A stretch of DNA of 64,000 nucleotides from Holothuria scabra (lineage: Eukaryota > Echinodermata > Holothuroidea > Aspidochirotida > Holothuriidae). The position numbers and the translations under genes were made by a program. This document shows positions 43,438 through 53,708 of the stretch, in pieces; within the stretch, counting starts at the first letter, position 1; the number at the start of each line of letters is the position of its first letter. The DNA lies in the NCBI GenBank assembly GCA_037179385.1, contig CM074193.1, positions 2,175,931 to 2,239,930 on the forward strand. Reading direction: 5' to 3'. Below the pieces are notes generated by a model that did not search any database, had not been told where the DNA came from, and saw nothing but the letters and a program-made list of their open reading frames with translations.

Positions 43438-46336
43438 CAAATGCGGCATAGGTTTTATTGCATATTCAAGAGACGACAGGTCATCGATTTTAGTGGCATA
43501 GTGGCAAGTGTATGCCATGTGGGAAGAAAGTCGGACGACACCCGGAGAAAAACCCACGTACATCATGTAGAACGGGACTCGAATCCATGTACAGTATATG
43601 TTAAACACAAGGGTACACAGTAGCTGGAATGGACTTCTCTGCCACTCGACGACCCACACATAGCAGGGATAGTAATCATGAAAGCAGTGTTTCGCCTTAC
43701 ACATATACTAGACAAATGTCTAACACTAACCCGTAGACCCTATTCGACATTTTACCCGTCCATCTACCCATGCTACTGTTAGATGAGAAACTTTCTCCTG
43801 AAGGGTTCTAATTATGTTATTGATCTTTTATCTCTATATCTTTAAGTCCTTCAAACGCATAACAAAAGATGCAGTAAGAGATAACCTGATCTGATCGATA
43901 TTCAGTTCTTCAGTGTTGTATGAGTGCCAACAAAATTTTATATTGACTCCTTTTCTTGATAATTGTGTCACAACGACTCTATGCTCTCTGCGATCTTATT
44001 AAATGTCTCGTTATTCCAACATTATGTACCACCTCCGAAGTTGCACAGGGGTGGTTTTAAAATTTTCCTAATGATGACAGGATTGCTAATGAAAGTTTGG
44101 TCCAACAGCTTCCAAAAGAATGAGCTAAACGATTTAGGTTGTTATTCACTCTATGTCGTCACGTATGAGTAAGTGATTTGGAGTCTTCGTCAAACAAAAT
44201 ACATTGCTTTTTGACCCAAAGTGGGCCACTCATTTAGCAGTTTAGAGCTTTTGGTCTTGAAAATAAACTTGCTGAGCCGACAAGTCAAAACATTCCCCTC
44301 ATTACATTTTAATGGTTATAATTCCTTCTTTTGAAAGCATTTTGACCAAAAAGTTTATGAAGAAATACGTGAAGCTTGAATGATGTCCTCAGTTAATGGT
44401 AAGATCACGTGAACAGTGACGTAGATCTGGTTTGTGCATTGAGTGGGGGCAAAAATTTTCCAACATCCGGTCGAACCCAGGACCGTCTTCCGGACTGGAA
44501 TCGTTTTTAAGCTGTCCACCCATACGAACGCGAGCGCATACGTATGCACACACACACTCACACACACACACACACACATACATTTTCAAATTAACACACA
44601 CATACACTCAAATTGACTTTCTCTGGAGGCCCTGCAGTAATATGTTTGTTACCACAACGTAAGGACTACATTTTCTTTATTTTTGTCTGTTGTTTTTTAA
44701 TCTCTCTGAATTCTTGGGGATAAAACGATGATACGGTCCCCCAATATTTTCATTGGGGTAGCAATTACCCCTTTGCCCTCAGAATGGACAATCCTTCACC
44801 TATTGGATTCACTGTGACCCTTCGTTGTTTTACTTCCGCTGCCTCACCAGGATTTCCCCCTAAGTTACATGGCGACGCACGTGAACATTCATAAAGCAAT
44901 CCACTTCATTGATGTTGCTGATCGAAAAAACATCCCGCTGTAGGCCTGGTTTCCTTTCGTTTTGTACCTCGTTCAAATATCTAGATATATTTTGAAAAAT
45001 CGAATTTTGAACGCTTTGCCCGTATTTCGACTTTTGTGCCAGTTTCCTGTGGTTTGGGGTGACTGTAGATACAATTTCCCGCGCTTTAAAGCAAATTACA
45101 TACTATTCTGGCAATATCACAGGGGGTTAAAAATAATTTTGGTCCACCTCTCCCCCCCCCCCCTTTCCGGTGCCGCTGTTCTATCTCTTGTGTCAGAATT
45201 CTTGTCTACAAGTATGCTTGGGTTTGATTCAGAACAAATTTATTAACAGCCCGAATATAAATAAATGCATGCAATAAGTCTGTTCGGAGCTACTTTGTAA
45301 TAAAAGTTGGAAATAAAACTAATCCGTAAGCCGTATAGAATATACACATAATTAGTTTATTTTATCTTGCGTAGTAACATTCGATGCTTTCAAATATATA
45401 ATAGAATTATACGGATAAAAATTATATTAACTAATTATTTAGGTAAGTAGTTTAAATGATGTTTCATTATTTACTTGAAAAATTGTAACCACACTTAATG
45501 ACAATCTTCTGAAAAAACATATATAATACAGTATCGCCCAAAACTTCAACGTTATTCTGGTAGTGGTTTTGTGTGACTATTTTAGTTTTCCGCAAATTGT
45601 TACCAGAGGAGTATTTGTAAATTTTGCCCTCTTAAGGTGAAATATTTTTGTATCCATCACTTCTTGCTACATCGGTACGAATATATGTAAGCCAATTTTG
45701 TACCGTATTCACAAAGGACACTTACTGATGAAATTTCCATAGGGCCTAAGCTATCTCAAAAGTAAAACTGGACTGAGACAATCCAGGGAACCAAACTCTG
45801 GTCCTCCTTATGCTGGCAAAGACTTGCATGGCCATAGGCTGCATTTGGAGTGACTCTACAAGCATGCGTCCCACCTTGAAGGATCCACAGCCCCATCTTC
45901 TACCACCCCTAATAGATACGTACAAAATACAAAAATTGTAAATATGGAGCCGTCACTGTATACAGTCTCGTAAAATAAAAAGCAAAATACACTGAAAGTT
46001 TGTAAAGGGCCGGGACTCTTGGTAAGAGTGAAGTTCACTTGGCCGGAATGAAGTGGAAATTCACCCCCAAAAGAGCCTTATAAAACGAACATGGAATAAA
46101 ATATCGCTGTTTTTGGCGTGACTTTTCATTTCCCTTCGGGTGAAGGTCTAAACTTAATATTGGAGTGGTCCTGCAACGCGCTCTTCTTGTTGCGCACTCT
46201 TTTATTTTAAGAGTGTATTACTGATTCTTAATCAATATGACATCCAGTAATGCCATTAAATCATTTCAACTTTGATACAATTGATGCAAACGCACGTCGT
46301 CCAAATTTACCATAAAATAAAGTAAATGACAGAAAC
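43438..46336. other. intergenic, CpG-rich
   Basis: No gene recognised. A (CA)n tract lies at 44544-44580, followed by further CA/TA repeats to 44612. Small frames on both strands (43336-43704 minus, 44962-45246 plus) have no motif. 45250-45500 is very AT-rich. Confidence 0.45.
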
Positions 46337-47055
46337 TAGTGGCGTAACTAAACGGAGCCTGGGCAGTGGGACAAACCTCTAGGCTCAGAAAAATAAAAAG
46401 TTTGGAAATCATAACATATGTGACACCAGATAATCAATTGACACCTGTCAACTGCCGAGGGAGGTGTTCCAATTTTCTTCCATAAAATTTCAAATTTCTC
46501 AAATATAAATAAATGAGATTACTGCAGTTTTCGGGAACCCAATTTGCAACGCGAACGGTCAAAAAGTTTTACATTTTTGGAAGATTGAAACTATGGCGCT
46601 TTTTTGATAAAGTTTTGAATTGTGTAGAAGAACATGTAGGTGAAACATTTCTAGAAGACAACAAAGTTTCGGAAAAATTGAGTCAGATATCATCATCCCA
46701 TGTATGATAACATGTTGACACCAGCGATTTTCAGTCCGACTGAGTCGCCTCGACAATCTGTTGCTCAAAAGGTGGGTTCTTCAACAATCCCCAATTTTTT
46801 ATTTCAGATTTTCGTTCAAGAGATGCAAATGTTCTTCTACAAAATTCAAAACTGTATCCATAGAGTAAGCTTCATATAGTTTCAATATTTGTTCAAAAAA
46901 TGCAAACTTTTTGACCGCTTTCTTGTTAAAAAGTGGGCATTGCCCTCTTTATGCTGCAAATTGCGTTCCCCAAAATGGTATTAATGCTCCTATTTTGAAA
47001 ACATAATCGATTATCTAGGTGCTCCACCCCTTAGAAAAGTCCAGCTATGTAACTG
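46337..47055. mobile_element. hAT-type non-autonomous element with long internal foldback
   Basis: The left end tAGTGGCGTAACTAAAC and right end AGCTATGTAACTG are diverged versions of the CAGTGGCGTAGCT ends at 5109 and 51462. Inside, about 46520-46670 and 46795-46990 are inverted copies that share AACCCAATTTGCA-like, GGTCAAAAAGTTT, GATTGAAACTAT and TTTTGAATTGTGTAGAAGAA segments. No clear target duplication remains, so it is older than the two copies near 5-9 kb. Confidence 0.6.
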
Positions 47056-47230
47056 GTGAGGACCTTAATCGTTGAAATATCTTTATGTCTTATATGTAAT
47101 AAATGAAGGCTGTTCAAAATATGTATTTATGTTTGAGGTAAATATTGAGTTCGTTTTTCAAAACAAAATATAAATTTACACAGACTGATGGATTGCACAA
47201 AGTAGGTCTGAACGTCAACTTTCTTTCCTT

Positions 47231-47255
47231 AAATAAATAAATAAATAAATAAATA
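47231..47255. repeat. (AAAT)n microsatellite
   Basis: Six tandem AAAT units, downstream of the orphan minus-strand gene. Confidence 0.9.
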
Positions 47256-47536
47256 ATTAAGGTTCTCATGGTGAGCAATTCCTTCATGAATTAATCAAGG
47301 ATAATTTCCTTCACAAATTTTCAAATATTAATGTTAACGATGTTACTTCCATAAGTCTTACATTGTATTATATAATTGAATCGAGGAAGCCATGCTGCTG
47401 GTAATTATTGTTGAGGCTAAAAGGTGCGATAATAACGAGAGTTGTTTTCTTTGTATCCTCTTTGATGGAGGATTTTTACACTCAAGTTTTCCCTTTTAGC
47501 ATTCCTTCCCACGTAAAACATCCCATGAAAATTGTC

Positions 47537-48433
47537 TTATTTCTCGATAAACTTTACTTCACCTGGAAATTCTGAAAGCAAAAAATACTTTATTTTTTCT
47601 TGGAGTAAAGTATCTTTTCTTGCGAGATCACTTTTGATAACTCTTAATTTTCTTGGACTCTGAGTAGAATCGGTCCCTTGACTTTCGTCATCATGAAAGT
47701 TATCAGTTTCGACATTCGATTGGTTAGCCTCGATATCATTTTCAATTGGAGTTACACATTTGTCATCTTTATACCTTATTCCCGACAGAGGAGCCGAAGC
47801 TCTGCCGGTATGTACAGATGTATTTGTAGTATTACGGCCTCGGGATTCAAATGAATCTTCGTCTGATACCATGCGAGGGTATGCAGAATGACGACGAAAA
47901 CGTGAGGGTCGAGAATAGCCAGAACCTCCCCTTCCAGATTGAACAATTGGTGGCAAACTCGTCTCCTCTCTGTCATTTCTTAATGATCCTCCGTTGATTA
48001 TTTCAGGAGTACTGATAATATTACTATATGTTGATAGCGAAGAAGTTTGACTTCCACTCCCTGTTTCAGTATTTTCCGTAATTATACGTAAACTGTCTAC
48101 TCCGACGCTCCTTCTTCGTTTTGCCAGCTCCTTACGTTGCATATTTATTTTCTTCCAAGCGATAAATCGAACATGGTCAGACTTCAGATCTTCTTTGGAA
48201 AATGTGTTCTTCAGTTGATCCTTTTGCAATTCTAATTTAGACAGTTCCTTAGAGATAGCTCTTACTTCACTATAATGACGTATGTTATTCAAGTGATGCT
48301 TCCTTCCAAGCTCTGCTATGTCAAAACCAAGTCGAGTCTCCTCGTTCCTGTTCGTTTCATAAACCTTCGCCATCGCCGACGAAAGGATACCAGGAGCACT
48401 GGACCGACGTTTCAAATTTTTATTCGAGTTCAT
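47537..48433 (-). CDS. uncharacterised 298-residue single-exon protein
   Basis: I do not recognise this protein. The frame is open for 299 codons with an ATG at 48433-48431 and an in-frame TAA two codons upstream, so the start is complete without a further exon. The N-terminus is basic and serine-rich (RRSSAPGILSSAMAKVYE). Residues about 35-110 are charged and likely helical or coiled-coil (SKELSKLELQKDQLKNTFSK, MQRKELAKRRRS). The middle (about 115-235) is Ser/Gly/Arg-rich and probably disordered (GRGGSGYSRPSRFRRHS). The C-terminus ends LLSEFPGEVKFIEK. There is no signal peptide or membrane segment. It looks like a soluble cytoskeletal or nuclear-type protein, but no function can be named. 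It is either a retrogene or a lineage-specific gene. No clear poly(A) signal was seen downstream. Confidence 0.75.
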   Translation of the reverse strand: MNSNKNLKRRSSAPGILSSAMAKVYETNRNEETRLGFDIAELGRKHHLNNIRHYSEVRAISKELSKLELQKDQLKNTFSKEDLKSDHVRFIAWKKINMQRKELAKRRRSVGVDSLRIITENTETGSGSQTSSLSTYSNIISTPEIINGGSLRNDREETSLPPIVQSGRGGSGYSRPSRFRRHSAYPRMVSDEDSFESRGRNTTNTSVHTGRASAPLSGIRYKDDKCVTPIENDIEANQSNVETDNFHDDESQGTDSTQSPRKLRVIKSDLARKDTLLQEKIKYFLLSEFPGEVKFIEK

Positions 48434-49721
48434 GATTTAGCAATATGACATCATCCGAGATGATTTTGTTCTTTTTACAACTTTCCCACCCCCTCTTAAT
48501 CCAAGTTCATACCACGGGTGGAGAATCCGATAAAACGGGGCTTAAATTTAATTTCTAATTTCACAAGTCCCATTTAATGTAGTTTCATTTAATTCCACAT
48601 TTCCACTGAGTGAAATTTCCACAGAGCGAACAGTCATCCACATAGGTAGGCCTAGGCCACGTGCATCAGGTGCCAGAGGAGGGTTACAATGAGGACAAAC
48701 AGACACTGTCATATAAGTAGTAACGAAAGGAGTATCAGCACACCGAGTCTGGTCGGTAAATTCATCACACACTCAAGTTTTCTGACCTCAACGATGATTT
48801 TTTGTCCATTTCGATCCCGGTTTCTTCCGTTACAGGGACTGAATAGAATTCGTGAAATAGAGTCACACAACAAATATTAATAACAACAAGTGTGATCAAA
48901 ATATGAAGAACGATACCCGTGGGATGGAAGTCTTCTGTCAATGAGGAACAAAATATCATAATTTCCCGCGGTACGAGTAACGCCATAGTTGTTTCAGTGC
49001 GAACGACGGACATACATGTATAATCACAACAAATGAACCTTCCCAAACTCACATGTTACTTTGATGAGAAATTAAACCTTATTCAGTTCCAAAACGCTCT
49101 TTATATGTAGGAACATTACCCGTTCCAGATGTTCCCAAGACGACAAAAAATCCAAAAAGGTTTAACAAAGACACGGTAAGCTTCTTGATGTAAATTAAAA
49201 ATAATTTCAAGAGAGCATGACGGTAGACTGGGTTTCAAAGTTAGTTCAATTTTTTACCTTTGAGCTGGGACGTCTTTCATGGTCTAAAGAATAAAGTATT
49301 CCTTAAAATAAGCTATTGGATTATTCCGATGAAATATTACACTAAAAGTTCAACATTGAAAGTTTACTCCGACCATGTTAGGCTTGGAAATCTAGCCATA
49401 ACAAATCAATGGACTAAGCTACCCGCTGTAGTCAACTTTAAATTCTTTGAGGTTTTAAAAGGACATACAGAAGACTACCCCTAGAGTGCGAATCGATAAA
49501 ACTTCGATTTGAAAACACGATTTGGATCAATTAAAGGTGTTGTCAAGGGACGTAACTGGATTGTCAGAGGACCACAATAGAGCCCAGTCCACAAGAATAG
49601 AATCCGTCATGGTATTGCAAAATAAGATCAATAGTTATTTTCCATCGACTAAGATGGTAAGTGATTTGTGTAACGATAGCTGGCATTAAGGACGCCATCC
49701 AATCTAACAGGTTATCTTCAA
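48434..49721. other. upstream region of the orphan gene
   Basis: Holds the promoter side of the minus-strand gene. Two adjoining minus-strand frames (49052-48765 and 48772-48548) overlap by a few bases. The first includes a hydrophobic stretch (GIVLHILITLVVINICCVTL) that could be a membrane helix. No ATG-led gene model or splice sites convince me, so they are not called as genes. Confidence 0.35.
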
Positions 49722-49853
49722 GTTAGTTGGTTTACAGTTACATGTAGTTTTACGGCCCAGTTTTCAACCAATTGGTTCAAGTCGAGCCGGCCATTGCCTA
49801 GCTTTTTCCAATTGTGGCTCACTGGCTTGTTTTCTTTACGCCATTGCTTTTTA
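49722..49853 (-). mobile_element. tRNA-Glu SINE, minus-strand fragment
   Basis: The reverse complement matches the 3' half of the SINE at 49892-50137: GGCTCGACTTGAACCAAT, GAAAACTGGGCCGTAAAACT and the tail. It lacks the tRNA-like head. Confidence 0.75.
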
Positions 49854-49891
49854 TTTCCCCGAAAGGAAGAAATTTATTTACATCTTGAACA

Positions 49892-50137
49892 CGACCACGT
49901 TTGGTCAAACGGTAGAGCATCCGCCTCTCACGCGGAATGCCCGGGTTCGCTTCCCATGTCGAGTCATACCAAAGACTCTAAAAATGGAACCTACTGCCGT
50001 TGTGCGTGATGCTCCGCATAAGCAATGGAATAGGGAAAACAGTCCAGTGAGCCACAACTGGAAAAAAGGACGTGGTCGGCTCGACTTTAACCAATAGGTG
50101 GGAAACTGGGCCGTAAAACTCCATCTAACTAACTAAC
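49892..50137 (+). mobile_element. tRNA-Glu-derived SINE with 13-bp TSD
   Basis: Full-length 246-bp copy. The head resembles tRNA-Glu(CTC): A box TGGTCAAACGGTAGAGC, anticodon stem-loop TCCGC-CTCTCAC-GCGGA, B box GGGTTCGCTTCCC. The body includes GTCGAGTCATACCAAAGAC and CCGTTGTGCGTGATGCTCCG. The 3' end is GGGCCGTAAAACTCCATCTAA followed by a (CTAA)n tail. TACATCTTGAACA is duplicated exactly at 49879-49891 and 50138-50150, proof of LINE-mediated insertion. Confidence 0.93.
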
Positions 50138-50150
50138 TACATCTTGAACA

Positions 50151-50410
50151 TATATAAATATATATACAGGACAAGTTGAATAAATATAATATTTGCAATT
50201 ATCTATGTACATTATGTTTCCTTAATTTCATGTACCCTGTATACTAGTAATAAGGTAATTTCATGTTTGCTCTTCAACATTACATTTCAATTTAAATACC
50301 GGAGTAAAGGAAGACAAAAAACTAAATTCTGCGTAATTCAATCAGTTGCTCTTTTCCTTACTCCATTGCTTTGGCTGAGCACCAAGCACAATTGCCCTAC
50401 GTGCCGTTTT
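50151..50410. other. AT-rich intergenic
   Basis: No feature recognised. Confidence 0.4.
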
Positions 50411-50492
50411 TCGGTACTAACCTGACCAAGAGTTGAACTCGATCCTAACCTCCCGACTACAAGTCTGATGCTATAACCACTTGACCATACAG
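50411..50492 (-). mobile_element. tRNA-like sequence (SINE head or tRNA pseudogene)
   Basis: The minus strand reads TATGGTCAAGTGGTTATAGC (A box) and ATCGAGTTCAACTCTTGG (B box) with tRNA-like spacing and an anticodon-arm-like CAGACTTGTAGTCGG. The acceptor stem does not pair convincingly, so it is not called as a tRNA gene. Confidence 0.5.
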
Positions 50493-51102
50493 GTTATCTT
50501 CAAGTGAGAGGAGATTTAAGTCTGGGACACAAAGCATTTCCACATTACAAAAACAACAATGCCAGCTGTCTTTCAGATTTCTTCTCCTTAGTTTACATAC
50601 ATCTTCTTCGATAAGGACAATTAGGCAGTCCATATACTCTACAAACACCTAATTAATTGAAGCACTTACCAGTGTTTGCCAAATATTTGACAAGATTTGC
50701 TTCAAAATTGACTGAAATTGTTCCTTTCATTTAGGAGCGGAATCTAGTCAAAGTTTTGACAAATTCGTGCTCCTGTCTATGAGGTTTTTAATTGAAATTT
50801 CACTAGGACTATTTAGAGTGTACAAGAACCGATATTAGTAGCCATTCTTAATTATCGTAATTTAGCCTAAAATAATATCGCAAATGACATGCAGTAAATT
50901 ATTCATGAATTAGTAGCCTATACCATGGTTAAATAATTCACACTTGGGTGAATGCACTTTAACTTTACAAGTTCTAAACAGGTATAGCCCCCTCTTAATG
51001 TCTGATTTGAGGGAACTTCTATAAGATACTAATATCCAGACTGGGTGGTAACTTTTGAAACATTTTGAAGGATTCCTATAAAAAAAGTCATTTGTTTTAT
51101 AA
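50493..51102. other. intergenic, nothing recognised
   Basis: AT-rich sequence with no motif-bearing frame or repeat that I can identify. Confidence 0.4.
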
Positions 51103-51430
51103 TCAGTGGTAGCACCACAATATCAAACGGGGGGGGGGGAGGTGTAAGGGGGAAAGGATAATTACTGGGGTACAAATTTTAGGGCGCAGGACGAAACAGA
51201 AACCAAACCGCCCGTTCCTGGAGTGGGAGTTCAGGGGGGCTAAGCCCCGAAAACTATGAGGTTTTAGCATGACTCTGGATGAAAAATTAAGTCTGTGGGG
51301 AGATAAAGTATTTATTTCTTCGATTAACTCAACTCCTAACTGATCTAACCTGGGGGGGGGGAGCAAGTGGGGACAAGAACAAATGTGGAGGGAAAATTCC
51401 CCCTCTTGCTCCCCCCCCCTTAGCGTCCCA
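51103..51430 (-). mobile_element. fragment of a GC-rich non-autonomous DNA transposon
   Basis: Starts CAGTGGTAGCACCAC, like the hAT ends, and has G-runs near 51129 and 51352 and a C-run near 51411. In reverse complement it resembles 60090-60370 (CCGGGAACTCTGCCCC-type core versus GGGGGGCTAAGCCCCGAAAAC). No matching right end. Confidence 0.45.
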
Positions 51431-51461
51431 GGGGTTCATAATGCAAGTCTTTTGAACCGTG

Positions 51462-52751
51462 CAGTGGTGTAGCCAGGATGATATTGGGGGGGGGGGCTAG
51501 GTAACAAGTGGGGGGGGGGCTGGTACCTCCGAGGGTCAGGCACGGCAAGAATATCCAAGCGGAGGGCCACCATCGGTTGGCGCGGATCGTACAAGAAAAG
51601 TTTGGGCTTTAAAACCCCTCCAGAGGGCCGGAAACGGCACTTCCCACGTGTTTTAAACTGGATGTACCCAGCCGCAAATGCGGCAATATTTGAATGGATT
51701 TCAGCTTACCTAAGGCAGTACCTTACCCTTTAACAGGAAAACCAAAAGTAGTTGTGTCCCCCTCTGAGAAACTTTCTTTGCGTTAGATTTCCTAGATGCA
51801 AAATGGTGCTATGTTTGGCAAAACTTTGAACTGATTATAGGCCTAAGTTTTAGGATTTTCCCTTTTCGGGGAGCATGAAAAATATCGAAATATTTTTAGT
51901 TTTTGTAGAGATTTTACAAGAGACATACATACTACCAAAGAAACAATGTGCAAAATGGTGCAGTATTTGTTCATCGGTACATTACGTAGTCAAAATTAAT
52001 ATACTACGAATTAATCTCTCAAAATAATTGAACCGCAAAGTAGAAGTATGGATCATGTTGGAAACACATGAAATCCGGACCTTGTGGACATTTCACAAAT
52101 CCCCCCGACGCCATGTGCCAACTAGTAAAAAGAGAACTTGCCGAAAAAATCGTCCTACAGTGGCACTTGTCATAGTCAGGAGTGAGGCACGATGTAGGCC
52201 ATTTGTTAAGGATGGAAGGGAAGGATTATCCGAAGGCAGTACCTTACCCTTACCTGCTTAAGGCATATTTTGTGTATGATAAAGTATAGGAATGGTTGTG
52301 TAAGAGTGGTCTCCAGTGTACGATTGCCTTATTTTCAGTAAATCAATCAGCCATCCGAAAGGCAGAAAGGATCTTAACCTAACAAAGTCACATTAAAGTT
52401 TGTCGCCGAGATTTTCGTTTCATCTTCGAAGTGAAATGCAATAAAGGACAGTGCAGATCACAAACGGTATCTAATTTAGTGAAAGTAAGGCATTTTGAAG
52501 TTATTACTTGATTCCATACGTGCGCACAAAATGTGTTTTACACACATTCATCCATGTTTTTTTTTTTTTTTTTTTTTTAATTTTTACACATTATTTATTT
52601 ACTGTTTTGAAGGCAATACTTCAGTTTATTTCCGTTCAAACATTTTATTTTTTTCAATTACTTTATCAGGACGCAAAAAATCTGGGAGGCCTGAAGAAAA
52701 TCTGGGGCGCCTAAGCACCCAGCCCCCCCCCCTCCCATGGCTACGCCACTG
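51462..52751. mobile_element. non-autonomous hAT-type element with near-perfect 8-bp TSD
   Basis: The left end CAGTGGTGTAGCCAGG and right end CATGGCTACGCCACTG are inverted repeats. The flanks are GAACCGTG (51454-51461) and AAACCGTG (52752-52759), seven of eight identical. The interior shares GGCCACCATCGGTTGGCGCG with the duplicated motif in 5109-7117 and has G/C runs beside both ends and a T-run at 52558-52578. No transposase is present. Confidence 0.87.
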
Positions 52752-52759
52752 AAACCGTG

Positions 52760-53201
52760 TTAGTTGTAGGCCACATCAATTAATCATGAGAACCAGGGAG
52801 CTGCTATTTGGAAGCTCTCTGAAAGAACTAAGGCATCTGCTCAGTCGTTGTCCTTCTCGTGGAGTTTTGTTGCTCTATGTATGCACTTTCTACATTATCT
52901 CTTTCCAAACCCTTATCGTGTTTAACGGTCATAAGTTAATTTGTTTTTAATTAATTTTCTTTGATAACTGAAATGTAATTATGTCACGTAGTGGTCCATG
53001 AAATAAACTGTGACTCTTGATTGTAAAAAAAAGAGGGATTCCTTTTCCACAGAAAATTAAATTTAAACGGTCATTTTTGTTGTAACTTTGAATCACTGGT
53101 AAATTCTGTTTTATTTCGTCCCTCTGCTTTTCTCCAGTTGTGAGTCGCTATGGCTGTGCGAATTGTTTAGAAAAACTATCCCGTAGTGTCGTGTAGGCGT
53201 A
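52760..53201. other. intergenic, nothing recognised
   Basis: No gene or repeat recognised. Confidence 0.4.
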
Positions 53202-53450
53202 CACTATAAACACAAATTAGTCAAGTGGTGTGATTGACTAACAATGTTTGTTACTCATATTTGACTAGTCTGTAATTATATCTGACACATTCGTGGATAT
53301 TAGTCAAAACTAAGTCAACAGGTCAGGGAGGCTAAATACTTGTTAGAAACCAATTCAACTGGGTAAAATATTAACCAACTAGTAGTCAACGTTGTTGACT
53401 AACGTGATCGATCAGTTCAGGCACTGTTTGACTAATTTGTGTTTACAGTG
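53202..53450. mobile_element. 249-bp MITE with 23-bp TIRs
   Basis: Ends CACTATAAACACAAATTAG... and ...CTAATTTGTGTTTACAGTG are inverted over 23 bp with one mismatch. The interior contains repeated GACTAA and TTAGTCAA motifs in both orientations. No clear target duplication, so the superfamily is undetermined. Confidence 0.8.
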
Positions 53451-53492
53451 ACCTACATTTAATTAAAAGTTGGATATTTATTTAAAATCTAA

Positions 53493-53572
53493 TGTTGTGG
53501 TTCAGTGATTAAGGGCGTTTGCAATTGGAGCTTTTTAACGGGAAAGGGCGTTCTGGTTTAGATCCTGGGTAC
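53493..53572 (+). mobile_element. tRNA-like sequence (SINE head)
   Basis: A-box-like TGTGGTTCAGTGATTAAGGG and B-box-like GGTTTAGATCC. The spacing suits a tRNA-derived SINE. No acceptor stem. Confidence 0.4.
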
Positions 53573-53590
53573 ACTGTAAACATTACGATA

Positions 53591-53708
53591 AATTTACAGA
53601 ACAACAAAATAAAGAGATAAATAAGGACTACAAAAAAAGTTTTGGAAAATTTTCAAAACTTTTCTGTAATCTCAGTCATTTTTCTCTTAATTTTTTGTTC
53701 TGTTAATT
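53591..53708. repeat. short foldback (hairpin) sequence
   Basis: AATTTACAGAACAACAAAAT...AAAGAG on the left pairs with CTCTTAATTTTTTGTTCTG...TTAATT on the right. A second inner pair is AAAGTTTTGGAAAATTTTCAAAACTTT. It could be a small MITE. Confidence 0.6.

Noticed and set aside
48548..49052. Second minus-strand protein gene upstream of the orphan gene
   Set aside because: Two frames overlap without a plausible splice or a good ATG, and no domain is recognisable. The hydrophobic stretch alone is weak evidence.
49892..49965. Functional tRNA-Glu gene
   Set aside because: A and B boxes and the anticodon arm are present, but there is no paired acceptor stem. The sequence runs on into a SINE body with a tail and a target duplication.
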